From positions 124,001-188,000 of the forward strand of contig NZ_SLWS01000006.1 of assembly GCF_004345645.1 (NCBI RefSeq): 64,000 nt of DNA, given 5' to 3'. This document shows positions 51,455 to 59,817 of this stretch, piece after piece. This DNA is from Actinocrispum wychmicini. Lineage in GTDB: Bacteria; Actinomycetota; Actinomycetes; Mycobacteriales; Pseudonocardiaceae. The translations under genes and the position numbers were made by a program. A model generated the notes under the pieces. The model saw only the letters and a program-made list of their open reading frames with translations, searched no databases and was not told the DNA's origin. Positions within the stretch are counted from its first letter, which is position 1; each line of letters begins with the position of its first letter.

Positions 51455-51986
51455 GCCGGACCGGGTACGGTTCGGCCAAATCGGCGAACTCCTCCCCGGC
51501 GAGCGAATGCGTTTCCACGTAGCGGTCGCCCCGCAGCGCGAGGCAGCGCAGCGTGGGGATGTCCGGGTCGACCAGCCAGTAGTTCGGGCAGCCCGCCTCC
51601 TGAAGCTTGGCGCGCTTGAGTTCCAGGTCGACGAGCCGCGTGCTCGGCGAGTGCACCTCGACCGCGAGCACGGGTGGGCCTTCCAGGCCGCGAAGCGTGA
51701 AGTTCTCCCGCCTGCCCACGATGACGTCGGGAATAAGGACCGTGTCGTCCGCCAGGATCACGTCGACCGGCGCGGGCAGGACCTCCATGTCGGCTGGACA
51801 ACTGAGGGTCAGCGCCGCGAGCAACCGGGCCACGGCGCGCTGGTGGAGTGGGCGGGGCGACGGGCTCATGACCAGCACCCCGTCCACCAACTCGAAACGG
51901 TGCCCGTCATCAGGCATCGACTCCAGGTCGGCCCGCGTCAGCGGTCTGCCAGAAGGAAACGCGGGGACTGTCTCCATGGTGCGCAC
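51414..51986 (-). CDS. Uma2-family (DUF820) putative restriction-like endonuclease
   Basis: 190 residues. The PD-(D/E)XK core is visible: PDVIVGRRENF, then VLAVEVHSPSTRLVDLELKRAKLQEAGCPNYWLVDPD with the conserved Glu, Asp and Lys. FELVDGVLVMSPSP is the family N-terminal block. Uma2 proteins are numerous in cyanobacteria and actinobacteria and their role is unknown. GTG at 51986 or ATG at 51977 may be the start; GGAGGAGG lies before both. Tail-to-tail overlap with pyrD. Confidence 0.87.
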   Translation of the reverse strand: MRTMETVPAFPSGRPLTRADLESMPDDGHRFELVDGVLVMSPSPRPLHQRAVARLLAALTLSCPADMEVLPAPVDVILADDTVLIPDVIVGRRENFTLRGLEGPPVLAVEVHSPSTRLVDLELKRAKLQEAGCPNYWLVDPDIPTLRCLALRGDRYVETHSLAGEEFADLAEPYPVRLSPDSLVNPYGID

Positions 51987-52142
51987 TACCTCCTCCGACC
52001 GTCCAGCAAAGCCCTCTACCTGCGAAAACGACGGGATGATGAAGTCATGTCAAACGGATGAAGTCTAGCGACCCGACCGTTGGAACGTCTCCGTCCACAG
52101 TGCCCAGCCAGATCATCGACCCGATCACCCTCCGTACGACAT

Positions 52143-52163
52143 AAGGCCCAATCGTTGGGCTTT
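52143..52163. terminator. Hairpin after the NCS2 permease gene
   Basis: GGCCCAA/TTGGGCT arms with a TCG loop, followed on the plus strand by TTTT and on the minus strand by CTTAT. It lies 20 bases after the permease stop codon (minus strand). Confidence 0.65.
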
Positions 52164-52182
52164 TCAGGTGCCTAGCCGCCGT

Positions 52183-53445
52183 TCAGGTGAACTTCTCGCG
52201 GCGGGCCCGCAGCCGCCTGACGACCGGGTACAGCACGACTACCAGCATGGATCCCCAAGCCACTCCGTGCAGCTCAAGACCCCACACCGAGATCGTGAGG
52301 TCGCCCACGCCGGCCACCGCCGCGACCCCGGCCACCAGCAACGTCACCGGGTCGGTCAAGTCCACATCGGACTGTGACCAGATGCGCACGCCGGTCATGC
52401 CGATCAGGCCGAACAACGCCACGCTCATCCCGCCGACCACCCCGGGCGGCAACGTGTTGATCAACGCCGTCAGCTTCGGCACGAACGCCAGCACCACAGC
52501 GAACACCGACGCCATCACGCAGGCGGCCGTGGACAGCACCCGCGTGGCCGCCATCAGACCGGTGTTGGCCGGGTACGCCGTCGTCCCCACGCCACCCGCT
52601 GCACCGGCCAACGCGGTCGACACACCGTTGGCGATCAGAGCATCGCCGATGCTCGGGTCGAGGTCCTGCCCGCTGATCGCGGCGACCGCCTTGACGTGCG
52701 CGACCATCTCGGCCACCAGAACCAGCACCACGGGCACGGACAACACCATCACCGACGGCAGCAACTGCGGCCCCCGGAAGTCCGGGAACCCGAACCAGGG
52801 CGCGGTCAGCAGGGCGTCGATCTTGGCCGGCTCGATCCGGTCGGTGCCGACCGCGAGCAGCCACCCGACCACCACACCGGCCAGGACAGCCAACCGAGCC
52901 AACAGACCCCGGGACAGCACCAGGCAGAGCAGGACCACCCCGAGCGTCACCGCCGCGATCCCCGGCTGCTGCTGGAACGGCCCGGCCGCGTACGGCGCCA
53001 TGCTCAGCCCGATCAACAGCACCAGTCCCCCGGTCACCACCGGCGGCAGCACCGACTCGAGCAGCCGGACCCCCAACGCCTTCACCGCGATCCCGAACAC
53101 GATCAGGATCCCGCCGGCCACCACGACCGCACCCAACTGGGCCGCGACCCCATGCTCCTTGGCCGCCAACAACGGAGCCATGAACGCGAACGAAGACCCG
53201 AGGTAACCCGGCACCCGGTTGCGGGTGATCACCAGGAAAACGAGGGTGCCGACCCCGGAGAACAGCAACGTGGTCGCTGGCGGCAACCCCACCGTGACCG
53301 GCACGAGAATGGTGGCGCTGAGCATCGCGGCCACATGCTGGGCGCCGAAACCGATCATCAACGGCCAACTGAGCCGCTCCCGAGCGCCGATCAGTTCACC
53401 GTCGGCGACGCGGCGACCATCGCCGTGCACCGACCAAAGCATCAC
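52183..53445 (-). CDS. NCS2 family uracil/xanthine permease (UraA-like)
   Basis: 420 residues, about 14 membrane segments. GAQHVAAMLSATILVPV in segment 1, VAEMVAHVKAVAAISGQ in segment 8 (Glu and His as in UraA) and GGVGTTAYPANTGLMAATRVLS in segment 10 identify the family. In E. coli UraA the last block holds a Glu (GEN) that contacts uracil; here the residue is Ala, so substrate preference is uncertain. The position near pyrD hints at pyrimidines. GTG at 53445 is directly followed by an ATG that may be the real start; GGAGGGG precedes both. Confidence 0.9.
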   Translation of the reverse strand: MMLWSVHGDGRRVADGELIGARERLSWPLMIGFGAQHVAAMLSATILVPVTVGLPPATTLLFSGVGTLVFLVITRNRVPGYLGSSFAFMAPLLAAKEHGVAAQLGAVVVAGGILIVFGIAVKALGVRLLESVLPPVVTGGLVLLIGLSMAPYAAGPFQQQPGIAAVTLGVVLLCLVLSRGLLARLAVLAGVVVGWLLAVGTDRIEPAKIDALLTAPWFGFPDFRGPQLLPSVMVLSVPVVLVLVAEMVAHVKAVAAISGQDLDPSIGDALIANGVSTALAGAAGGVGTTAYPANTGLMAATRVLSTAACVMASVFAVVLAFVPKLTALINTLPPGVVGGMSVALFGLIGMTGVRIWSQSDVDLTDPVTLLVAGVAAVAGVGDLTISVWGLELHGVAWGSMLVVVLYPVVRRLRARREKFT

Positions 53446-53779
53446 TGTCGCGCCCCTCCACGCCGAACTGTGTCCATGGCCGACCCACTACCGGGGGTCG
53501 CCCACCCCACCTTTGGAGGGCATAGTGCCATGCCAGGTGGACGAGAGCCCTACGTGACCCTCCCGTTATCACACATTTGCACTAAAGGGAGGCCCACTCC
53601 CACCCTGTCGCTGGCGGGCAGGACCCTGCCGCCACGCCACCAACGCCAAGCATCCAGCACACCAAGCCCCGCCCAGCCCCGTCTGAGGCCCGCCTCCAGC
53701 TCACCCGAGCAAGCTCCCTGCTACCAAGGCAATCCCCACCCGCCCTGAGGCGTGTGCCCACGCAGCACAGCTGTGCCTC
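53446..53779. other. Upstream region of the NCS2 gene, no gene seen
   Basis: Pyrimidine-rich stretch (mainly C) with no conserved frame or obvious structure. It should carry the permease promoter on the minus strand, but no convincing -35/-10 pair was found. Confidence 0.35.
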
Positions 53780-53919
53780 GTTCTGTCTCCCGGCCGACCT
53801 GTGCTTTGCAAACCATGGGTGTCAAGGGGTGCGCCTACGGGACCCGGCCCCGGGACCAGGCCATACGCTCCCCTTGACGCCCATGGTTCCCTCCGGGCAG
53901 GTCGGGTGGGAGGCAGGAC
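53780..53919. repeat. Large imperfect palindrome 1
   Basis: Inner arms 53811-53829 and 53870-53888 pair with one mismatch in 19; the outer arms 53780-53801 and 53898-53919 pair at about 18 of 22 positions. The loop (40 bases) is G/C-rich. Sequence of the inner arm (AACCATGGGTGTCAAGGGG) resembles that of palindrome 3. Confidence 0.75.
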
Positions 53920-53931
53920 GCGGCCCTTCCC

Positions 53932-54036
53932 CTGTCTCCTGGTCGATCTGCCTGCGCGGCGAGCGCATCTTTTGCCCAAAGAGTGCTCGTTATGCAAAGA
54001 CTGCCCTCGCCGGGCGGCTGATCGATCAGGAGAGAG
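53932..54036. repeat. Large imperfect palindrome 2
   Basis: Outer arms 53932-53952 and 54016-54036 pair at about 18 of 21 positions, and the inner part GGCGAGCGCATCTTTTGCC pairs with rc of ATGCAAAGACTGCCCTCGCC with several mismatches. No open frame with homology. It directly follows palindrome 1. Confidence 0.7.
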
Positions 54037-54086
54037 TGGGGTGCCCCTTTGACGGGGCATTCGGCTTTGGTGGAGGGCTGGTTGAG

Positions 54087-54236
54087 GGCGTGTTCCCTCT
54101 CCCGACCAACCTGCCGGAGGCAACCACACGTATCAAGAGGTCCGTATCGCCTGGTCTCGGGGTTAGGTCGCGCAGGCGGACCTCTTGACACGCGTGGTTG
54201 GGCTTCGCCCAGGTCGGTCGGGAGAGAGAACACGCC
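54087..54236. repeat. Large imperfect palindrome 3
   Basis: Outer arms from 54087 and to 54236 match over about 25 bases, with inner arms 54122-54144 and 54177-54199 pairing at 21 of 23 positions. Arm sequences (CTCCCGACC-ACCTG and AACCAC-CGT-TCAAGAGGT) are homologous to palindrome 1. A small TGCCCC/GGGGCA hairpin lies between palindromes 2 and 3 (54042-54059). Confidence 0.75.
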
Positions 54237-54248
54237 AGCCCCACTCAT

Positions 54249-54347
54249 GCGCTAGGCGCGCCACACCCATACGCCGACGCGCCAGGCCACACCCAGCGCT
54301 AGGCGCGCCACACCCAAGCGATGCGCTGGCGCGCCAGGCCACACCCA
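54249..54347. repeat. Short tandem repeat of alternating 20-25 base units
   Basis: GCGCTAGGCGCGCCACACCCA occurs at 54249-54269 and 54296-54316 (47-base period) and a variant at 54323-54347; between them lie GACGCGCCAGGCCACACCCA units. Few copies, not evenly spaced enough for a CRISPR. A GTG-rich reverse continues to about 54400. Confidence 0.65.
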
Positions 54348-54522
54348 CCCATGCGCTGGCGCGTGGTGTGCGGGTGTGTGGGCGTGCGGGTCTGTGAAGG
54401 CGCATTGTTGGCGCATCGGGTCTTTGGGCGGGCCAGTCGGTCCTTGGGGGCCGCGTGTTCCTGCGGCTCGCCCGGCTGGGTGTGGCCAGCTCATGGTGCT
54501 GCCTGCGCTGGGCGTTCCGGGC

Positions 54523-55371
54523 CTAGCGTTGTTGGTCGCCGAAGAGGTCTTTGAGGGCCATGGCGAGGCCGTGGAGGCGGTCGGAGGCGTCGGTTAGGGC
54601 TTGTTTGTCCGGGCCGCCGGTGGAGCTTGCTGCGACCAGTCGGCCGGCTGCCGCGATCAGGCCGCCGTAGCCGTCCAGGCCCTGGTCGAGTTGGTCGCGG
54701 AGCATGCGGACACCGTCTTCGAGCGCGGCCCGGTCCTGGGATGGGGCGAGGTCACGGGCGCGTTCCACGGACTGTAGTTGGGCGGCGACCTCGCGTAGGG
54801 CTGCGGCGGCTTCGGCGCCGGTGTCGCGGGCGTGTTGGACTGTGTCGGGTGGGACGTTGCTGCGCGGTGAGCCGAGTTGGCGGAGGAGTTCGGCGAGCGC
54901 TCGCTCGGCGTCCGCGAGACGTTGCATCGGTTCCCGGGCCAGTGACCTGGTTGGTGGCAGTGTCGCGGCGGGTTCCGGTAACGGGGTTCGTTTGAGGGCG
55001 CGCATCTTGGCGCCTGACTTGCCGGCGACCACGAACGCGCCGAGCGCGACCACGCCGGTCGTCGCGCCCTGCAGGATGCCCGCCGCTCCTGGGCCGGCGG
55101 TGACGATCAACACCGTGGCGACCACGCCCAGCAACAGGCCGAGGAACAGGAACAGCCACATCACCGTCTCGGCGCGTTTCCTGCGGCGCTCGAGCTTGAC
55201 CGCCGGGTCGGTCCAGCGGCCAAGGTGTGTCTCCAGTTGGGCTCGGACGTGATCGGCGATCGGCCCGCGGATGTGCCTGTCGACCCCGCGGATCTGCCTG
55301 TCGACGCCGCGTAGCTGCCTCTCGACCAGTTGCCGTAGTTCTGCGAACTCGGCTCTACGCGGCCTGTCCAC
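54523..55371 (-). CDS. pspM: Phage shock envelope stress protein PspM
   Basis: 282 residues. A charged N-terminal part (1-65, with a QIRGVDRHIRG repeat) precedes two adjacent transmembrane helices (about 70-90 and 95-115) and a mostly helical cytoplasmic C-terminus. It matches the topology and position of M. tuberculosis Rv2743c (PspM), the membrane partner of PspA encoded just downstream of it. GTG start, 29 bases after the pspA stop. Expected to tether PspA to the membrane during envelope stress. Confidence 0.82.
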   Translation of the reverse strand: MDRPRRAEFAELRQLVERQLRGVDRQIRGVDRHIRGPIADHVRAQLETHLGRWTDPAVKLERRRKRAETVMWLFLFLGLLLGVVATVLIVTAGPGAAGILQGATTGVVALGAFVVAGKSGAKMRALKRTPLPEPAATLPPTRSLAREPMQRLADAERALAELLRQLGSPRSNVPPDTVQHARDTGAEAAAALREVAAQLQSVERARDLAPSQDRAALEDGVRMLRDQLDQGLDGYGGLIAAAGRLVAASSTGGPDKQALTDASDRLHGLAMALKDLFGDQQR

Positions 55372-55400
55372 CGGTCACGTCCTTCGCGTCGTCGCCACTG

Positions 55401-56240
55401 TCAGGCGTTGCCCTGCGGGTTCGCCCGCTGTTCCTGGGCGACCCGTTGCTGGATCTCGGCCTGGATGTTGGCCGACGGGGAGCTGGCCGCCGACGTGCCG
55501 CCGGTGACCTGCTTGGCACCACCGGACATCGAGGCGCGGATCTGCTCCAGCCGGGACTGGCCGGCCATCTCGGTGGTGGACATCTGGACTTCCATCATCC
55601 GGCCCTGCACCGAGTTCTGCGCCAGCTCGGCCGAGCCGACCGCGGTGGCGTACCGCTTCTCGATCTTGTCCCGGACCTCCTCAAGCGACGGCGTGTTGCC
55701 CGGCGCGGCGAGCTCGCTCATCTGGTTCAGCGAGCGGGAGACCTGCTCCTGCATCTTCGCCTGCTCCAGCTGGCTGAGCAGCTTGGTGCGCTCGGCGAGC
55801 TTCTGCTGCAGGACCATGGCGTTGCGTTCGACCGCGGCCTTGGCCTGCGACGCCGCCTGCAGGGCCTGGTCGTGCAGGGTCTTGAGGTCCTCGATGCCCT
55901 GCTCGGCCGTGACCAGCTGGGTGGCGAACGACGTGGCGGCGTTCTCGAACTGCGTCGCCTTCGTCTCGTCACCCTTGCTGCGGGCCTCGTCGGCCAGCAC
56001 GAGGGCCTGGCGCGCGGACGCCTGCAGCTTCTCCACGTCGCCGAGTTGACGGTTGAGCTTCATCTCCAGCTGCCGCTGGTTGCCGATCACAGCGGCGGCC
56101 TGCTGCGAGAGGGCCTGGTGCTGGCGCTGAGCCTCCTCGATGGCCTGCTGGATCTGTACCTTCGGGTCAGCGTGCTCGTCGATCTTGGACGAGAACGACG
56201 CCATGAGGTACTTCCAGAACTTCACAAAAGGGTTGGCCAT
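55401..56240 (-). CDS. pspA: PspA/IM30 membrane-stress protein
   Basis: 279 residues. MANPFVKFWKYLMASFSSKIDEHADPKVQIQQAIEEAQRQHQAL is the family N-terminal amphipathic helix, followed by a long coiled-coil (40-195) and a Ser/Ala/Gln-rich tail (225-279) without domain. It forms scaffolds that support damaged membranes and can bind ClgR to inhibit it in mycobacteria. A ribosome site (GGAGG) lies before ATG. It is 29 bases upstream of pspM. Confidence 0.94.
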   Translation of the reverse strand: MANPFVKFWKYLMASFSSKIDEHADPKVQIQQAIEEAQRQHQALSQQAAAVIGNQRQLEMKLNRQLGDVEKLQASARQALVLADEARSKGDETKATQFENAATSFATQLVTAEQGIEDLKTLHDQALQAASQAKAAVERNAMVLQQKLAERTKLLSQLEQAKMQEQVSRSLNQMSELAAPGNTPSLEEVRDKIEKRYATAVGSAELAQNSVQGRMMEVQMSTTEMAGQSRLEQIRASMSGGAKQVTGGTSAASSPSANIQAEIQQRVAQEQRANPQGNA

Positions 56241-56308
56241 CTCCTCCGCCTGCCTTCTCGCGTACTACGGCTGCCCACAGGCAACGACCCGGTAGGTGTC
56301 CGGGTTCC

Positions 56309-56336
56309 ATCGTGTCAGGTGCACGATTGTCGTTCC
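56309..56336 (-). promoter_or_regulatory. Candidate pspA promoter with palindrome (SigE-like)
   Basis: On the minus strand GGAAC (56332-56336) and CGAT (56309-56312) are 19 bases apart, close to the SigE-type GGAAC-N16-19-CGTT form that controls clgR-pspA in mycobacteria. ATCGTG/CACGAT arms (56309-56314 and 56322-56327) lie in the spacer. Weak match; treat as a hypothesis. Confidence 0.35.
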
Positions 56337-56509
56337 ACCGGGCCCAGGGGTAAATCAGGTAAGTCCCTGACCGTCCACCGGTGTGGAACGCCGACGAACC
56401 CCGGCCGTGGCGGCCCGGCCGTTCGTCCGCACCCCCTTGGTCACCGAGCGTACCCCTGGATCGATCACGAAGGGGATGACCTGGCCTTTCGTCCGCTCCG
56501 ACCACGCAA

Positions 56510-56540
56510 CGACACGCGGACAAAAGTCGTCCGCGTGTCG
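56510..56540. terminator. Hairpin between clgR and pspA
   Basis: A perfect 12-bp stem (56510-56521 with 56529-56540) and a 7-base loop lies 34 bases after the clgR stop. It may terminate or attenuate clgR transcription before pspA, so PspA would be partly independent of the upstream gene. Confidence 0.7.
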
Positions 56541-56573
56541 CGTATCCCGGGCGTGTCGCTCCAGTGTCGTCCC

Positions 56574-57032
56574 CTATGCGGCGAAAACCCTGGCGCGGGC
56601 GATTTCGGGGCCGCCGATCCGGCGCGCGAGCGCCGGCTGCAGACGAAGGTCGGAAAGTGTGTCGCCGACCACGTCCAGGCTGAGGTCCCCGGGCGCCATC
56701 GGGGCCATGCCCGCGGCCGACATCGTCGGCTCGTCGCTCGCCGGCGGCTGCGGCGCGGGCTGCTCGGCGATGGCCGGCTCCAGCAGCTCGTTCGGGTCGA
56801 GACCGGTCATGTCGTGGGCGACGCGGTGCAGCAGCTCGGACAGCGGCAGCTCCAACGCGTCGCAGATGGCGGCCAGCAGCTCGCTGGACGCCTCCTTCTG
56901 GCCACGCTCGACCTCGGACAGGTACCCCAGGCTGACCCGCGCGGTTCGAGACACCTCGCGCAGCGTTCGGCGCTGGATCGTGCGGGCATGACGGAGCCGA
57001 TCACCGATCGCCTCACGCAACAGCACAGTCAT
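56574..57032 (-). CDS. clgR: Transcriptional regulator ClgR
   Basis: 152 residues. A Cro/CI-type helix-turn-helix near residues 20-75 (TLREVSRTARVSLGYLSEVERGQKEASSELLAAICDAL) is followed by an unstructured Pro/Ala-rich region and the end ARVFAA. ClgR activates clp protease and psp genes in actinobacteria. Its double-Ala C-terminus resembles the ClpP recognition tail known for Streptomyces ClgR (the tail function here is inference). ATG at 57032 lies 4 bases after GGGAGGC. Same neighbourhood as in mycobacteria. Confidence 0.92.
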   Translation of the reverse strand: MTVLLREAIGDRLRHARTIQRRTLREVSRTARVSLGYLSEVERGQKEASSELLAAICDALELPLSELLHRVAHDMTGLDPNELLEPAIAEQPAPQPPASDEPTMSAAGMAPMAPGDLSLDVVGDTLSDLRLQPALARRIGGPEIARARVFAA

Positions 57033-57153
57033 CGCGCCTCCCTTCACCGGCGGGCCCGTGCCACAACGTTACCGAGCCTCGCGGACATCACGCACCGACT
57101 TGGCCCGGCGTCCGCCAAGGGCGAACGACCGAGCGTGGCCGGATGTTCCCCCG

Positions 57154-57657
57154 TCAGGGTGCATCCAACCGGCTCGACAGCAGGTCAAGAGCCGCTCGGA
57201 CGGCCGCTGAGCGGACCGCGTGCCTGTCCCCCGCGACGGTGATGGTGGACACGTTCACGCTGCCGTAACCCGCTATTCCGATGTGCACGGTGCCGGGTCC
57301 GACCCCGTCCTGCGGGTCCGGCCCGGCTACTCCGGTCAGCCCAAGGCCCCACGTGGCGCCGCACCGGTCCCGGGCGCCGGTCGCCAGTTGGACGGCGACG
57401 TCCGGATCGACCGCGCCGCGCGCGGCCAGCAGCTCCGGGTCGACCCCGGCGAGGCCCCATTTCAGGTCGGTGGCGTACACCACGAACCCGCCACGGACCA
57501 CCGCGCTGGCCCCAGGCACGCTCGTGAGCGCGGCGCACACGAGGCCCGCGGTGAGGGACTCGGCGGTCGCGACCGTCTCCTTTCGGGCCTTGAGCGCCGC
57601 CACGACGGCTTCGAGCGTGCCGGCACGCATGCCGAGCACGTCAGCCAGTGGGCTCAT
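57154..57657 (-). CDS. cinA: CinA C-terminal domain: nicotinamide-nucleotide amidohydrolase (PncC)
   Basis: 167 residues. The family motif ATAESLTAGLVCAALTSVPGASAVVRGGFVVYATDLK and GATWGLGLTGVAGPDP identify the PncC-type deamidase that recycles NMN to nicotinic acid mononucleotide. The N-terminal molybdopterin-like domain of full CinA is absent, as in many actinobacteria. ATG overlaps the pgsA stop (ATGA); an inner ATG nine codons later is also possible. Confidence 0.92.
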   Translation of the reverse strand: MSPLADVLGMRAGTLEAVVAALKARKETVATAESLTAGLVCAALTSVPGASAVVRGGFVVYATDLKWGLAGVDPELLAARGAVDPDVAVQLATGARDRCGATWGLGLTGVAGPDPQDGVGPGTVHIGIAGYGSVNVSTITVAGDRHAVRSAAVRAALDLLSSRLDAP

Positions 57658-58295
57658 CGGCCAGCGGCTCTGCGGGCCCGGATGCCTTGGGCACGCAGCC
57701 GGACCGCACGGAACACGTAGTCCAGGCCGGTGATGACGGTAAGGGCGATCGCGACGCCCATGACCGCCCAGCGGACCGCGTCGAAGTGGCTGGAGAGCGG
57801 GGCCAGGAACAGCCCGATGGCGATGATCTGGGCGAGCGTCTTGGCCTTGCCGCCGCGGCTGGCCGGGATGACGCCGTACCGGATCACCCAGAACCGCAGC
57901 AGGGTGACGCCGACCTCGCGGGCGGCGATCACCAGGGTGACCCACCACGGCAGGTCGCCGAGGATGCTCAGGCCGACCAGGGCGGCGCCGGTGAGCGCCT
58001 TGTCCGCGATCGGGTCGGCTACCTTGCCGAAGTCGGTGACCAGGCCGTGCCTGCGGGCGAGGAACCCGTCGAGCTGGTCGGTGACGGACGCGATCGCGAA
58101 CAGCACGGTCGCGGCCCACCGCCAGCCGGAGTCGTGGCCGGAGTCGGTGAACAGCGCGACCAGGAACACCGGCACCAGCACCAGCCGGGTCACGGTCAGG
58201 ATGTTGGCGATGTTCACCAACGGCACCGGCGGCGGGGCGTCCACTTCGGGCACGGTTTCCCGTTGGTGTGACCTGTCGGCCGGCGCGGTGCTCAC
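57654..58295 (-). CDS. pgsA: CDP-diacylglycerol--glycerol-3-phosphate 3-phosphatidyltransferase
   Basis: 213 residues with about five membrane helices. The CDP-alcohol phosphatidyltransferase motif DQLDGFLARRHGLVTDFGKVADPIADK shows all conserved Asp, Gly and Arg residues. It makes phosphatidylglycerol phosphate, the precursor of cardiolipin. GTG start directly after the rimO stop codon. Same order (rimO or ftsK side, pgsA, clgR) is seen around M. tuberculosis pgsA3. Confidence 0.92.
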   Translation of the reverse strand: MSTAPADRSHQRETVPEVDAPPPVPLVNIANILTVTRLVLVPVFLVALFTDSGHDSGWRWAATVLFAIASVTDQLDGFLARRHGLVTDFGKVADPIADKALTGAALVGLSILGDLPWWVTLVIAAREVGVTLLRFWVIRYGVIPASRGGKAKTLAQIIAIGLFLAPLSSHFDAVRWAVMGVAIALTVITGLDYVFRAVRLRAQGIRARRAAGR

Positions 58296-59675
58296 TTACA
58301 GCACCTCCAGGGCGCGGACCAGCAGGTCCACCCCTTCGGATCCCTCGACGACGCACCGCACGAAGTCTCCCTTGGCCAGCTCGATGTCACTGTCGACGAC
58401 GCATTCGCCGTCGACCTCGGGCGCCTGGTGGGCGGCGCGGCCGACGTACTCGTCGTCGTCCTGTTCCACCATGACAACGACCTCGTCGCCGACACGTTCC
58501 TCGGCCCGTTGGGTGGTGAGTTCCTCGACCAGCGCGGAGATCCTGGCGACCCGCTCGGCGACGGTGTCCTCGTCGTGCTTGTCGTCGAAACCGGCGGCCT
58601 CGGTGCCCTCCTCGTCGGAGTATCCGAAGACGCCGACCGCGTCCATCCGGGCGCCGACCAGGAACCGCTCCAGCTCCGCGACGTCCGCCTCGGTCTCGCC
58701 GGGGAAGCCGACGATCACGTTGGTCCGGATGCCCGCGCGTGGGGAGAACTGCCGGATCTGGTCGGTGAGCTGGAGGAAGTCGTCACAGCCGCCGAACCGC
58801 CGCATCCGGCGCAGGACCGTGCCGCTGCCGTGCTGGAACGACAGGTCGAAGTAGTCGGCAACCCCGGGGGTGGTGGCGATCGCCTTGACCAGGCTGGGCC
58901 GCATCTCGGCGGGCTGCAGATAGGACACCCGGACCCTTTTGGCCTTGGCGGCGAGCCGCTGGAGCACGTTCTCCAGGCTGGCGTCCCGCAGGTCCTTGCC
59001 GTACGACGTGGAGTTCTCGCTGACCAGGAACAACTCCCTGGCGCCGTTGTCCACGAGCCACTGGGCCTCGGCCACGATCTCGTCCGGCGTCCGCGACACG
59101 AACGCGCCCCGGAACGACGGGATGGCGCAGAACGTGCACCGCCGGTCGCACCCGGACGCGATCTTCAACGCCGCGACCGGCGAATCGTCCAGCCGGGTCC
59201 GCAACACCCGCGGCCCCCACCCGTGCCCAGGGACGACAACGTCGTTCTCCTGTCGCTGGACCGGACTGATCGGCAGCAGCGTCCGCCGGTCCACCGGGAC
59301 ATGGGACTCCACGGCCTTGCCGTGCAGCACTTCGTCCAGCCGGTCGGCCAACTCCGGATACTCGTCGAAGCCGAGCACGGCCGCCGCCTCCGGCATGCTG
59401 TCGGCCAGCTCCTTGCCGTACCGCTCGGCCATGCACCCGACCGCCACCACCTTGGCCCCGGTGTCCGCGGCGGCCAGCAACGTGTCCACCGAGTCCTTCT
59501 TGGCCTGCTCGACAAAGCCACAGGTGTTCACCACGATCACCTCGGCGCTCTCCGCCTCGGCCAGCTCCCACCCGCTGCCCACCAGCCGCCCGGCCAGCTC
59601 CTCGGAGTCGACCTCGTTACGGGCACAACCGAGCGTGAGCATGGCGACACGACGCTTCGCGGTGGGAGAAGGCAC
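58296..59675 (-). CDS. rimO: Ribosomal protein S12 methylthiotransferase RimO
   Basis: 459 residues. An N-terminal UPF0004 domain (VAMLTLGCARNEVDSEELAGRL, VNTCGFVEQAKKDSVD, VAVGCMAERYG) supplies three Cys for an auxiliary Fe-S cluster, the radical SAM core has the CxxxCxxC motif in ASGCDRRCTFCAIPSFRG, and a TRAM domain ends the protein. It methylthiolates Asp88 of ribosomal protein S12. GTG at 59675 gives the usual start MPSPTAKRR; an upstream ATG frame of 15 codons is unconserved. Confidence 0.94.
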   Translation of the reverse strand: MPSPTAKRRVAMLTLGCARNEVDSEELAGRLVGSGWELAEAESAEVIVVNTCGFVEQAKKDSVDTLLAAADTGAKVVAVGCMAERYGKELADSMPEAAAVLGFDEYPELADRLDEVLHGKAVESHVPVDRRTLLPISPVQRQENDVVVPGHGWGPRVLRTRLDDSPVAALKIASGCDRRCTFCAIPSFRGAFVSRTPDEIVAEAQWLVDNGARELFLVSENSTSYGKDLRDASLENVLQRLAAKAKRVRVSYLQPAEMRPSLVKAIATTPGVADYFDLSFQHGSGTVLRRMRRFGGCDDFLQLTDQIRQFSPRAGIRTNVIVGFPGETEADVAELERFLVGARMDAVGVFGYSDEEGTEAAGFDDKHDEDTVAERVARISALVEELTTQRAEERVGDEVVVMVEQDDDEYVGRAAHQAPEVDGECVVDSDIELAKGDFVRCVVEGSEGVDLLVRALEVL

Positions 59676-59817
59676 AGAGTGAGGGTAACCGCCCGCACGG
59701 CGTGTCTCCGACCTCAGCACCGCACCGGGTACCCGAAGTCACGCGATCGGCAGCTCCAGGTGGGCGCGGTCCTGGCAGCCGTGCCGAACGAGCGGCAGCG
59801 GGCTAGGTTGGGACGTT

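Noticed and set aside
53780..54236. Insertion sequence or small coding genes in the palindrome region
   Set aside because: Reading frames in both directions just mirror each other through the palindromes; no transposase, ribosome site or conserved protein is seen.
54249..54400. CRISPR-like repeat array
   Set aside because: Repeats are few, adjoin directly, vary in unit length and have no unique spacers or cas genes.
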